Shown: positions 1 to 6,575 of the stretch, piece by piece | Position numbering within the stretch: the first letter of the stretch is position 1 | Layout: every line of letters starts with the position of its first letter | Assembly (NCBI GenBank): GCA_020860025.1 | Contig: JAJBVC010000097.1 | Location: 1 to 9,154 of the forward strand | Direction: 5' to 3' | DNA length: 9,154 nucleotides | From: Clostridiales bacterium | Lineage (GTDB): Bacteria; Bacillota; Clostridia; Oscillospirales; Acutalibacteraceae | Notes under the pieces: generated by a model | Told to the model about the DNA's origin: nothing | The model's database searches: none | What the model saw: only the letters and a program-made list of their open reading frames with translations | Translations under genes and position numbers: made by a program

Positions 1-77
1 AATGACCAAAATGTCAATAGAATTTTAAAAATTTAATCATATTTATTTTCTGTTTACACTTTATTTGCTTATTATTA

Positions 78-106
78 TTGAGATTTTTGTTACATTATGC
101 TATAAT
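78..106 (+). promoter_or_regulatory. Sigma-A type promoter of the 184-1448 gene pair
   Basis: The -35 box TTGAGA (78-83) matches TTGACA at five of six positions. It is followed by a 17-base spacer and a perfect -10 box TATAAT (101-106). The spacer ends in TGC, which gives an extended -10 (TGn). The start codon at 184 leaves an AT-rich 5' leader of roughly 70 bases. No other good promoter is seen before the second gene, so this one probably serves both. Confidence 0.75.
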
Positions 107-183
107 TACATAAATACATCTGCAAAATATAAGAATATACAAATTTAATTCAGAATTAAAATATAAGAAAGTGAAGTGATACT

Positions 184-1014
184 ATGCGTTGTAAAAATTG
201 CGGTACTCAAAACGACGATAACAGATATATATGTGAAAACTGCGGTTCGCCGTTATATGATGAAGATGAAGCTCCATATGTAAATAATAATGAAGAACAA
301 CAAGATAATGTAAAAATATATAATCCCGGTGATTCAATAAGTCAGCCTACCGAACCGCTTGATAATGACGAACTTCAAAACAGTGACGAATCACAGAACA
401 ATGATAACAATAATAACAACGATGATGATAAAAAGGTAAAAAACAGTATTATAGTAATCGCTGTTTTGGCAGTAATCCTTATAGCAATTATTATATCTGT
501 AGTTGTAATTGCTCATAATAACAGTTCCTCCGACGAGGATGAAACGACATCCGAACTAACGAGTGTAACATCAACTACTCAGGAGCAGACGACAGAAGAG
601 GACGTTACAACTACAACAGCAAGGACAACGACCCAAACAACAACCGAAACAACAACAAGTGAAACTACTACCACTCAGACCACTACCAAGAAAAAGACGC
701 AGTACACAATCAACGCCACAACAAGTGGTGGCGGAAGTGTAAGCGGTGGCGGAAAATACACCGAAGGCGACACTGTAACGCTTACAGCAAGCGCTAAAAG
801 CGGATATGTATTTGACGGCTGGTATTCAAACGGAGTTTTGGAAAGCGCCGACACCGAATATTCATTCACCGCCGAAGCAAATAAAAGCTACACGGCTGTA
901 TTTTCACTTATGGAAACAACAACCGCAACTACTACAACCGAGGCAACAACCGAATCTTCAGATACCGATGAGGAGGACGACGATTCAGAGGTAATGTTTG
1001 GAGATTTTGAATAA
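184..1014 (+). CDS. Zinc-ribbon, single-TM, Thr-rich stalk protein with an extracellular repeat domain
   Basis: A 276-residue protein of unknown function with a clear layout. Residues 3-20 form a zinc ribbon (CxxC-x10-CxxC: C3, C6, C17, C20). Residues 25-85 are an acidic, Asn-rich linker. Residues 88-110 are one hydrophobic membrane segment. Residues 121-171 are a Thr-rich stalk. Residues 173-241 resemble the InlB B-repeat/bacterial repeat fold (GGGSVSGGGKY, EGDTVTLTA, GYVFDGWY, YTAVF). A short Thr-rich and acidic tail ends it. There is no signal peptide. The ribbon before the membrane segment suggests a cytoplasmic N-terminus with the stalk and repeat outside. The ATG at 184 is the only sensible start because the ribbon begins at residue 3; the ribosome binding site is weak (GTGAAGTGAT). 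The stop overlaps the next start. Function could be surface sensing or adhesion, but that is a guess. Confidence 0.85.
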   Translation: MRCKNCGTQNDDNRYICENCGSPLYDEDEAPYVNNNEEQQDNVKIYNPGDSISQPTEPLDNDELQNSDESQNNDNNNNNDDDKKVKNSIIVIAVLAVILIAIIISVVVIAHNNSSSDEDETTSELTSVTSTTQEQTTEEDVTTTTARTTTQTTTETTTSETTTTQTTTKKKTQYTINATTSGGGSVSGGGKYTEGDTVTLTASAKSGYVFDGWYSNGVLESADTEYSFTAEANKSYTAVFSLMETTTATTTTEATTESSDTDEEDDDSEVMFGDFE

Positions 1015-1448
1015 TGACAAAAGGTGAAAAAGCAGAAGAACTTTTCAGAAGCGGATATAACTGCTCGCAATCTGTCGCCGTTGTCTTCAGCGATGAAATG
1101 AATTTAGATTCCGAGCTTGTTGCACGGCTGACTATCGGATTCGGCGGCGGAATGGGCAGAATGAGAGAAGTATGCGGCGCAGTTTCTGGTATGACATTTG
1201 TACTGTCAGCAATTTATAAAGACGACCGTGCTGAAATTTACGAGAGAGTACAGACTGTTGCAAATAAATTCAAGGAGGAAAACGGCTCGATTGTTTGCCG
1301 TGAGCTTTTGGGATTAAGCGATAACACTCCCGAAAGTCCTACTCCCGAGCCACGCACAAACGCTTATTACAGTAAGCGACCATGCCCTGAACTTGTACAT
1401 CTTGCGGCTGATATTCTCGACGACTATCTAAAAAATAATAAAGAATAA
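1014..1448 (+). CDS. C_GCAxxG_C_C family putative redox protein
   Basis: At 144 residues this fits the usual length (about 140) of the C_GCAxxG_C_C family, small proteins thought to be redox-active. Visible hallmarks are four spaced cysteines: C17 in GYNCSQS, C54 in the CGAVSG motif (the family CGAxxG), C95 in CRELLG and C124 in RPCPEL. A glycine-rich GFGGGMGRM segment precedes the CGAxxG motif. There is no signal peptide or membrane segment, so it is probably cytoplasmic. The ATG overlaps the upstream stop (TAATG), and GGAG at 1000-1003 lies 10 bases upstream, so translation is probably coupled to the membrane protein gene. The substrate is not known for the family. The pairing with a zinc-ribbon membrane protein may be functional or only positional. 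Confidence 0.88.
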   Translation: MTKGEKAEELFRSGYNCSQSVAVVFSDEMNLDSELVARLTIGFGGGMGRMREVCGAVSGMTFVLSAIYKDDRAEIYERVQTVANKFKEENGSIVCRELLGLSDNTPESPTPEPRTNAYYSKRPCPELVHLAADILDDYLKNNKE

Positions 1449-1473
1449 TAAACTGTTAAATAATATCAAAAGC

Positions 1474-1510
1474 CGGCGTGTAAACATTGCATCGGTAATT
1501 TTGCACGTCG
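1474..1510 (+). other. Hairpin after the two-gene unit, without a T-tract
   Basis: CGGCGTGTAAA (1474-1484) can pair with TTTGCACGTCG (1500-1510) over 11 pairs, two of them G-U, around a 15-base loop. It lies 26 bases after the redox gene stop. It is followed by an alternating TA stretch and not a run of T, so it is at best a weak terminator or an mRNA 3' stabiliser. Confidence 0.4.
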
Positions 1511-1561
1511 TATATATAACCGTATAATAATTTTAATAAAATAAAATGTAATAAAAAAGTG

Positions 1562-1590
1562 TTGCATTTTTTTGAATGTTGTGGTATAGT
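1562..1590 (+). promoter_or_regulatory. tRNA-Arg promoter
   Basis: TTGCAT (1562-1567), a 17-base spacer and TATAGT (1585-1590) with an extended -10 TG (TGG before the box). The tRNA starts 32 bases after the -10, which is normal for a tRNA precursor leader. Confidence 0.75.
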
Positions 1591-1621
1591 ATCAAGGCAC
1601 AAGAAAGTGTAGCATATATCT

Positions 1622-1698
1622 GCGCCGGTAGCTCAGCTGGATAGAGTGACTGGCTACGAACCAGTAGGTCGGGGGTTCGAGTCCCTTCCGGCGCGCCA
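1622..1698 (+). tRNA. tRNA-Arg (anticodon ACG), CCA encoded
   Basis: A full cloverleaf can be drawn. The acceptor stem GCGCCGG (1622-1628) pairs perfectly with CCGGCGC (1688-1694). The D stem is GCTC/GAGT. The anticodon stem ACTGG/CCAGT encloses loop CTACGAA, giving anticodon ACG (1656-1658). The variable loop is AGGTC. The T arm GGGGG-TTCGAGT-CCCTT has two G-U pairs. A discriminator G (1695) and an encoded CCA (1696-1698) end it. ACG (inosine-modified) reads CGU, CGC and CGA. This gene is the likely integration target of the element to the right: its 3' end faces the integrase gene, and integrases of this type often use tRNA 3' ends. Confidence 0.97.
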
Positions 1699-1740
1699 AA
1701 AGTCCCTTAAACACTGAGTTTTTGGGACTTTTTTAATTTA
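1654..1740 (+). other. Probable attL zone (anticodon loop to tRNA terminator)
   Basis: The tyrosine integrase gene reads toward the 3' end of the tRNA, the usual layout at one end of a tRNA-targeted element. The crossover core should lie in the 3' half of the tRNA or just after it, and a copy should exist at the far end. That far end is not in this window, so the core cannot be bounded here. Confidence 0.35.
1698..1735 (+). terminator. Rho-independent terminator of tRNA-Arg
   Basis: AAAAGTCCC (1698-1706) pairs with GGGACTTTT (1724-1732), and the T run continues to 1734. The loop holds a smaller AAAC/GTTT stem (1709-1712 with 1718-1721). It starts at the final A of the encoded CCA. Confidence 0.85.
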
Positions 1741-1762
1741 GAAATATCAGTATTAACATTTT

Positions 1763-1794
1763 GATATATATTCAATATACCATAAATATATATC
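1763..1794. repeat. 10-bp perfect inverted repeat beside the presumed attL
   Basis: GATATATATT (1763-1772) and AATATATATC (1785-1794) form a perfect inverted repeat around a 12-base spacer. It is almost pure AT, so chance is possible. It sits between the tRNA terminator and the GACCA repeats, where Int, Xis or host bending proteins could bind. Confidence 0.45.
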
Positions 1795-1839
1795 GGTCCA
1801 TATTCATTAATACTTCAGACACATTCTCTTGAAAAAAAT

Positions 1840-1865
1840 GACCATAGACCACAATTTGACCACAT
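1840..1865. repeat. GACCA direct repeats, candidate integrase arm-type sites
   Basis: Three direct copies of a 7-mer occur in 25 bases: GACCATA (1840-1846), GACCACA (1847-1853) and GACCACA (1858-1864). The last two are 11 bases apart, about one helical turn. The same pattern recurs on the other side of the integrase gene at 3154-3170. Short direct repeats near att are typical arm-type sites for integrases with an N-terminal arm-binding domain. Confidence 0.55.
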
Positions 1866-1871
1866 CCCGAC

Positions 1872-1925
1872 AAAAAAAGAAAAAAGCAGACATACCCGAA
1901 CAGACATCAGGTATGCCTGCTTTTT
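1872..1925 (-). terminator. Integrase transcript terminator
   Basis: On the - strand, a 16-bp stem with one mismatch (arms 1910-1925 and 1881-1896) is followed by a T-rich tract (complement of 1872-1885). The arms include GCAGGCATACC on the - strand and carry A/T runs at the base. It overlaps the integrase stop codon by two bases. The short T run at 1921-1925 may let it also stop + strand transcripts, insulating the tRNA from the element. Confidence 0.85.
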
Positions 1926-3126
1926 ATGCTGTGTATTGTATTATCTTGTTTCGTTTTTCATTTTCTTTTTCGGATATCAGATTGCCCATTGCACTTGCAA
2001 CAGTTTGCTGCATTTTATCGGTAACATGCATATATGTGTTCATTGTAAATCCTGCGTCTGTATGTCCGAGCATATGAGATACTGTTTTAATATCCATACC
2101 CTGTTCTAATGACAGAGTTGCGAAACTATGACGCAAATCGTGAAACCGTATTTGCGGTATACCTGCCCTTTTTTGCATACGATGCAGCTTTCGCGTTACC
2201 GAGGAAGGATCCCTGTATTTTTCCGTTATAGGTGACGGAAACATTAACCTTGTATCAATTCTTTGCCTGCTTCGTAACACCAATAGCTGACTCAGACATT
2301 CGTCACATATACTGATTTTTCTTATTGAAGCTTTTGTTTTAGGCGTTGTAATTCTGAGTTCTTTTCCTATCCTTTGTACTTGCTTATTAACTGTTATAGT
2401 TTTATTTTTTATATCCAAATCATCCCAAGTCAAAGCAAGTATCTCACCGAGTCTCAAGCCTGTGGTTATTTCAAGAAAGTAAAATTCATAACAATTCGAA
2501 TCTTTCGCTTCTTCAAGAAATGCCGCAATTTCACTCGATTTAAGTGTCTTCATCTCTTTGGGTTCGTCTTTCGGTAATTGCACTTTTGAACAAGGATTAT
2601 CTCGTATAAGTCCCTCGTCAACAGCCTTTTGCAAACATACTTGCAATGCAATTTTAATATCTTTTACTGTTTTAGATGATAAGGCGTTGCCTTTTTCGTT
2701 AACATTTCTTATCCTTCCGTTTTTATACATATCCATCAAAAACTGTTGGCATACAACAGTTGAAATATTTTTGATTTTAATATTTCCGATTTTAGGCAGT
2801 ATCTTTACTTTAAAATATTGGGCATATCCTTTTGCCGTATATTCTTTAACACTTGCTTTACAAAATGATTCCATCCATATTTCATACCATTCTTCAAGTG
2901 TAGGATCGGCATTATCAAGAAAGGCACAGCGATTTAAAATCAACTGTGCCTCTCGATGTTCTTGTATCAATTTTTTTAGTTTATCCGAACATTCACCTTT
3001 CGTCTTTGCGAATACAGATTTATAGACAGGTTTTCCGTCTTCCTTATAAGAAACGGTTATTCTTCCTTCCCATCTTCCGTCTTTTCGCTTGCGAAGCGTA
3101 CCTTCTCCGTTATTTCTTTTTGCCAT
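1924..3126 (-). CDS. int: Tyrosine recombinase / phage-type integrase
   Basis: A 400-residue protein of normal length for integrases of integrative elements. Residues 7-55 (GEGTLRKRKDGRWEGRI onward) match the AP2-like arm-binding domain. Residues about 75-175 are the SAM-like core-binding domain. Residues 195-385 are the catalytic domain, with R225 (TTGLRLGE), a lysine at 263 or 265, H329-x-x-R332 (HDLRH), H355 (MLGH) and nucleophile Y365 (NTYMHV). The catalytic set looks complete. It would join and excise the element at the tRNA-Arg site. The start is ATG at 3126 because GGAGG (3134-3138) lies 7 bases upstream; a longer frame to 3180 lacks such a site and crosses the 3154-3170 repeat. It ends in its own terminator and lies downstream of the excisionase-like gene. 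Confidence 0.96.
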   Translation of the reverse strand: MAKRNNGEGTLRKRKDGRWEGRITVSYKEDGKPVYKSVFAKTKGECSDKLKKLIQEHREAQLILNRCAFLDNADPTLEEWYEIWMESFCKASVKEYTAKGYAQYFKVKILPKIGNIKIKNISTVVCQQFLMDMYKNGRIRNVNEKGNALSSKTVKDIKIALQVCLQKAVDEGLIRDNPCSKVQLPKDEPKEMKTLKSSEIAAFLEEAKDSNCYEFYFLEITTGLRLGEILALTWDDLDIKNKTITVNKQVQRIGKELRITTPKTKASIRKISICDECLSQLLVLRSRQRIDTRLMFPSPITEKYRDPSSVTRKLHRMQKRAGIPQIRFHDLRHSFATLSLEQGMDIKTVSHMLGHTDAGFTMNTYMHVTDKMQQTVASAMGNLISEKENEKRNKIIQYTA

Positions 3127-3153
3127 GTTATTACCTCCGTTTTCTGTTTGGCA

Positions 3154-3170
3154 AGACCACAATACCACAT
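3154..3170. repeat. Second copy of the GACCAC repeat, just upstream of int
   Basis: AGACCACAATACCACAT equals the 1846-1865 sequence AGACCACAATTTGACCACAT with TTG removed, in the same orientation. The two copies flank the integrase gene. This one lies 28 bases upstream of the int start and abuts a candidate int promoter, so it could serve as an arm site, an operator, or both. Confidence 0.55.
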
Positions 3171-3196
3171 ATACGGTCATTTATCCAGCAATACAA
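3168..3196 (-). promoter_or_regulatory. Possible int promoter
   Basis: On the - strand, TTGTAT (3191-3196), 17 bases and TATATG (3168-3173). Both boxes are imperfect. The -10 overlaps the GACCAC repeat by three bases, which would suit control by Int or Xis. Int may also be read from the xis transcript. Confidence 0.35.
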
Positions 3197-3217
3197 GTAT
3201 ACATAACGGTTACAAAA

Positions 3218-3439
3218 TCATCTTGTACAGTTATTTTGTATCCACTGTTTTAGCTGTTCTTTCGGAATAGATTTTCGCCTGCCGATTATTACTACAGGGA
3301 AAGTTTTGTCGGTTTGTATCAATTTATATAAACTAACCGATGATATTCCTAATGTTTCAGCTGCTTGCGGCACGGAAATAAACATTGGCATTTCGTCAAA
3401 ATTATTAAAAATATTATCAACCTCCGATTTGTAACTCAT
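3218..3439 (-). CDS. xis: Excisionase-like MerR/HTH_17 DNA-binding protein
   Basis: A 73-residue protein with one winged HTH domain: residues 20-45 (SVPQAAETLGISSVSLYKLI) give the helix-turn-helix, and 47-68 (TFPVVIIGRRKSIPKEQLKQWI) the wing and following helix. This form and size are typical of the small excisionases encoded just upstream of int in Firmicute elements. Its role would be to bend DNA near att and steer Int toward excision. The ATG overlaps the stop of the small membrane protein gene (ATGA) and no good ribosome binding site precedes it, so translation is probably coupled. A 91-base gap separates it from int. A pure transcription regulator is the alternative. Confidence 0.82.
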   Translation of the reverse strand: MSYKSEVDNIFNNFDEMPMFISVPQAAETLGISSVSLYKLIQTDKTFPVVIIGRRKSIPKEQLKQWIQNNCTR

Positions 3440-3582
3440 TCTTGTTTGTGTTCAATAATTGCTTTTTTAATTTCTTTAAGTGTGTTTTTGTAAAAAGGAT
3501 ACCCTATAACCAAAATCAATAATATTAATATAAATTCAAAAGCAGTAAATATACCCTCAAAAAAATCTTTTATCTTTTGCAT
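3436..3582 (-). CDS. 48-residue single-pass membrane protein (small membrane protein B)
   Basis: Not recognised as a named family. It begins MQKIKDFFEG, has a hydrophobic segment at about residues 11-31 (FTAFEFILILLILVIGYPF) and a basic tail (YKNTLKEIKKAIIEHKQE). The start ATG at 3582 has GGGAG eight bases upstream. It overlaps the preceding small gene by 13 bases and the xis start by 4 (ATGA), so all three look co-translated. Its pattern FF-x(n)-YP-F-YK-x4-E also occurs in the preceding 54-residue protein (YPWYKKARYE there, YPFYKNTLKE here), which suggests an old tandem duplication. It has no catalytic residues; it may be a membrane regulator or adaptor, but nothing shows which. Confidence 0.65.
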   Translation of the reverse strand: MQKIKDFFEGIFTAFEFILILLILVIGYPFYKNTLKEIKKAIIEHKQE

Positions 3583-3734
3583 AAAACACTCTCCCTTAAC
3601 ATTTCATCATCCGATATATCCATTTCATATCTTGCTTTTTTGTACCAAGGATATGTTGCAATAAAGAAAACCGAAAATAAGAAGAAACACATTTTCTTAA
3701 TTGCTTTTTTGAAAAACAGTTTCACTTGTTCCAT
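3570..3734 (-). CDS. 54-residue single-pass membrane protein (small membrane protein A)
   Basis: Not recognised as a named family. The start is ATG at 3734, with AGGAGG seven bases upstream; the longer frame to 3755 would place that site inside the gene. The N-terminus is basic (MEQVKLFFKKAIKK), residues 15-30 are hydrophobic (MCFFLFSVFFIATYPW), and the tail is charged (YKKARYEMDISDDEMLRESVL). The positive-inside rule is ambiguous because both flanks carry Lys. It resembles the next protein downstream around YP[WF]YK and the leading FF. It follows the coupling protein gene after a gap of about 120 bases and heads a tightly overlapped run A-B-xis. Confidence 0.65.
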   Translation of the reverse strand: MEQVKLFFKKAIKKMCFFLFSVFFIATYPWYKKARYEMDISDDEMLRESVLCKR

Positions 3735-3776
3735 AATACAGCCTCCTGCCGACACAATATTAGCAGAGAAACATAT

Positions 3777-3857
3777 TCAAAACGGGTAAAGCGCTTTTTC
3801 GTTATCCAAATATGCAAACTCGTTACCTTCGGTAATCAAACTGTTTTGCGAATTCAC
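3777..3857 (-). CDS. Possible 26-residue ORF overlapping the coupling-protein stop
   Basis: A GTG codon overlaps the TGA stop of the VirD4 gene (GTGA), the usual form of a coupled start, and opens a 26-residue frame (begins VNSQNSLITEGNEF, ends KALYPF). Composition is acidic and aromatic and looks gene-like, but the ribosome binding site is weak and the peptide matches nothing I know. It may be a remnant or chance. It fills most of the otherwise empty stretch before the small membrane proteins. Confidence 0.25.
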   Translation of the reverse strand: MNSQNSLITEGNEFAYLDNEKALYPF

Positions 3858-5646
3858 TCACTTCTCGGAGCTCGCTTACTTCTTGGCGGTATGTTATGAA
3901 TTTGTGAAAATTCGTTGCGATTTTCCTCAACCGTCTCTTTCTCTGTTTTCGGATATTTTTTTAATACGGATTTTAACAATTCATTTTTATCGGAATACAT
4001 AACTATCCTGTTGCCTTTATCCTCCGGTTCATATAATTCTTCGAATTTGATACCCCATTTAAAGAATAGTTTGAGTTTTGAAATCATAGGATTTGTTCCC
4101 GTTTTCATAACAACAAATTGTCCTTTTGGCATTGACTTTAATTCATCGGGTGTCATTAAAGGTCTTTCAATCATTTGCAGTGACTGAGAAGGATCGCTTT
4201 TGCTTCTGCTTACGGAGCCTGACATTACCGTTCTGTTGCCCATAGCCTTTGATAATATTTCGGCTGATTTTGAATTGGGAGCAAATCCGCCGAATATGGT
4301 AAGCTGTGTATTATCCGTTATGATTTCCGCTCCGTGTTCGCCGTAATTCTGATTGAGCTGAGCAAAAGATTGTATTATTGCAATGATGGATATTCGCCTT
4401 GATCTTGACGCCGAAAACATCATTTCGGCAGATTCAATTTTAGGAATCGTTCCCATCTCGTCAAGATACATCATTACTCTTTTATCCAACTTTCCGCCAT
4501 TTTCGTCTGCAACAGACAGCATTTCTCTGTATAACTGCTGAACTATCAATGAAATCATAAAATATTTGCTTAAATCTTCTTCCGGCATTACAAGAAAAAT
4601 TGCAGACTTTTCATTGCAGAATTTTTCTGCGTCTATTGATGTATCAAAACAAAGGGTTCCATCTCACTGTCAAGAAACGTATTTAATCGAGAAAGTGTTG
4701 TTGAAACTACGGACGCCATTGACTGATCGGATGTGTTAAGTACCGCTCCTGCAAACCATTTTGCTTTATGTTCATTCGGAAGCAGTTCCATTATTTTAGT
4801 AAATCCGTTTTCATTCTTACCATCTTCTTTGCTCATAAGTTCCTGAATGATTTTAAACACTGTTACAATATGTCTTTTTTCTTTTGGACAGAATTCGGAA
4901 ACTAACAATATTGCAGATGTTAGCAACCCTTCCGCAGCATCATAAAAATATGCATTCTGTCCGTATGAGGCATTATCGCCTCCGCTTGATATAATCGTTT
5001 TTGATGTGATTTTAGCATACTTTTCCGCTTTAGCCTTATATGAAAGATTTTCAGTATCCTCTTTCCAAAGGTCCATATATTTATTAACCAAATGAAGAAG
5101 ATTAAATCCGTCGGACTTGGTCGGATTTCTCAAATCTATAACGGATACATTGTATCCATAATATTTTTTTGCAATAGTGCCGTAGTTTCTGTAGAGATCT
5201 CCTTTGGTGTCCGATGTAATATAACTCATTCCCGACGCACAGGCATATTCCAGGTTTGGATATAAAAAGTATGCTGTTTTACCAACTCCGGCGGCACCAA
5301 TCATTAAAGTATGGACATCACCGTCATCTATAAGCGCTGTTGTTTTTCCGCCTATGGTTTTCTGACCTACAAGTGTTCCCTGAATTGTCGGTAGATTTTT
5401 ACCCTTTCTCCATAATTCAACCTCAAACGAAACCTCTTTGTATGTTTTCCTTATCTCTTCTTTTGGAGCAAAGCGGGCAGTTCCATGCTGACCGTCTCCT
5501 ACTGTTTTGCTTTTTATACTGTTTAAACTGTATATGTATGAAAAAACAGTGATGAGAAGAAAAATCAATCCCATCACTGTTACAGCAATTATCAGCAGTA
5601 TTAAATTTGTTTGTATGTTATCAACTCCCATAACATCATTCTTCAT
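3854..5646 (-). pseudogene. virD4: VirD4/TraG-type coupling protein (CD1115-like), frameshifted
   Basis: A type IV coupling ATPase, which links the relaxosome to a mating channel at the membrane. Restored length is about 597 residues, normal for the Firmicute CD1115-like family. Residues 15-41 are a membrane segment, Walker A GAAGVGKT is at about 117-124, and Walker B VMMYLDE at about 391-397, followed by EMGTIPKIESAEMMFSASRSRR and FGGFAPNS. The frame breaks at 4654-4656. After LDSEME the first frame runs seven wrong residues to a TAG at about 4633, while the next frame continues LCFDTSIDAEKFCNEKS into the C-terminal half. One lost base in a C run (CCCC to CCC) explains it. Without correction, Walker A and Walker B lie on separate polypeptides. 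The start is uncertain: ATG 5646 is preferred over TTG 5676 and ATG 5631, none with a strong ribosome binding site. Confidence 0.9.
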
Positions 5647-5703
5647 AAAAAGCAGCCGATTGCATAATGTAATCAACTGCCTTTGATATATGATTGTTCG
5701 ATT

Positions 5704-6150
5704 TTACATATTTATGTCCATTGACGAGCCTTGTTCCTCAATTTCACCATCATTAAGTGAATTAAAATAATGTTCAAAGCAATCAGATATTTCTTCTATT
5801 GCTTTATCAATTTTTTTCAGTTCAATTCGGTATCCCATAACATATCTTGAATGACTTTCCCATTCAGTAAACATCTCACTATGGTCATTAAGATATTCTG
5901 AAATATTCAAATCAACATCATTATCATTTGCAAGCATAATCAATTGCGTGATGTTATGCGACTTTGGAAATGCAATACCATTTTCCATGAGTTCACATTT
6001 AATCCAAAATTCCATTGATTGCTGTAAATGATAGCCAATTATATTTATATACGAATCATCCGGATCATTTGATGAAAGATGACTCCTTATTAATTTCGCA
6101 ACCTCAAAATTCTTTACGGCTTTATCACGATATGTTTCTTCCGTTTTCAT
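5704..6150 (-). CDS. HEPN-domain protein, partner of the MNT gene
   Basis: A 148-residue helical protein of the HEPN (PF05168-like) type. It carries the core AIHLQQA-like helix (GYHLQQSMEFWIKCELMENGI, residues 39-59) and the following PKSHNITQL (62-70). It is paired with the minimal nucleotidyltransferase upstream and overlaps it by 26 bases, the classic MNT-HEPN arrangement in which HEPN is the RNase-type toxin and MNT modifies or neutralises it. No Rx4-6H catalytic motif can be found: the arginines at 22, 102 and 108 have no histidine at the right spacing. It may therefore be a non-RNase HEPN, or a partner subunit and not the toxin. The start is ATG 6150 because AGGAG lies 9 bases upstream; the TTG at 6156 is only 3 bases from it. 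Confidence 0.82.
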   Translation of the reverse strand: MKTEETYRDKAVKNFEVAKLIRSHLSSNDPDDSYINIIGYHLQQSMEFWIKCELMENGIAFPKSHNITQLIMLANDNDVDLNISEYLNDHSEMFTEWESHSRYVMGYRIELKKIDKAIEEISDCFEHYFNSLNDGEIEEQGSSMDINM

Positions 6151-6487
6151 ATACAATTACTCCTTTCTCACAAATTTCATTATACAAAATATTATCAACG
6201 CTGAAATTAGTTATTAAATCATAAGGAAAGTCGAGATATTTGTTTATCACTCGTTTATTTTCGGTTATATCACAATATATATCGACATCACTTTCCGTAT
6301 GACATCGGCTTGTAACGCTTGAACCAAAGATAATTAACATATTAATATTGTCATCTTTTTTTAAATGCTCAATAAGTTGAGCGACTCGTTTTTGCTGCAG
6401 AGGATGAATATATTCGCAATTCATAAATGGATTATCAATACATATTTTCCATTTTTGATGGTCGAATGTTTTTATTGAATTAAGCAT
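6125..6487 (-). CDS. MNT minimal nucleotidyltransferase (MntA-like antitoxin)
   Basis: A 120-residue pol-beta superfamily nucleotidyltransferase. The motif at 55-69, GSSVTSRCHTESDVD, is exactly GS-x10-DxD (G55, S56, D67, D69), the signature of MntA antitoxins that add AMP to their HEPN partner. A third acidic residue is D98 (FSVDNIL), followed by the usual NEICEKGVIVYE ending. All metal-binding residues are therefore present. The start ATG 6487 has AGGAG seven bases upstream, and a strong promoter lies just before it. It precedes and overlaps the HEPN gene, so the two are made together. The pair sits between relaxase and coupling protein genes as a separate transcription unit, which suggests cargo that stabilises the element. 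Confidence 0.88.
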   Translation of the reverse strand: MLNSIKTFDHQKWKICIDNPFMNCEYIHPLQQKRVAQLIEHLKKDDNINMLIIFGSSVTSRCHTESDVDIYCDITENKRVINKYLDFPYDLITNFSVDNILYNEICEKGVIVYENGRNIS

Positions 6488-6519
6488 GATATCTCTCCTT
6501 TCTGTATTATTCTAATATC

Positions 6520-6548
6520 ATTATACACATATATTTTAACAAAATCAA
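6520..6548 (-). promoter_or_regulatory. Promoter of the MNT-HEPN pair
   Basis: On the - strand, TTGATT (6543-6548), 17 bases and a perfect TATAAT (6520-6525). It lies in the 88-base gap between the relaxase gene end and the MNT start. No terminator is seen after the relaxase gene, so read-through from the mobilization operon may add to it. Confidence 0.72.
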
Positions 6549-6575
6549 CACAGTTTAATATTAAATATTAGATTT

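Noticed and set aside
600..700. ACA/ACT-rich stretch that could be read as a DNA repeat or microsatellite.
   Set aside because: It encodes the Thr-rich stalk with mixed Thr codons; the repetition is at protein level.
3127..3180. 18-residue N-terminal extension of the integrase.
   Set aside because: The GGAGG site 7 bases before ATG 3126 fixes the start, and the extension is unlike integrase N-termini and crosses the repeat and promoter region.
2558..3206. Open frames of 86-155 codons on the + strand opposite the integrase.
   Set aside because: They are antisense to a clear integrase gene, lack ribosome binding sites and show no recognisable domain.
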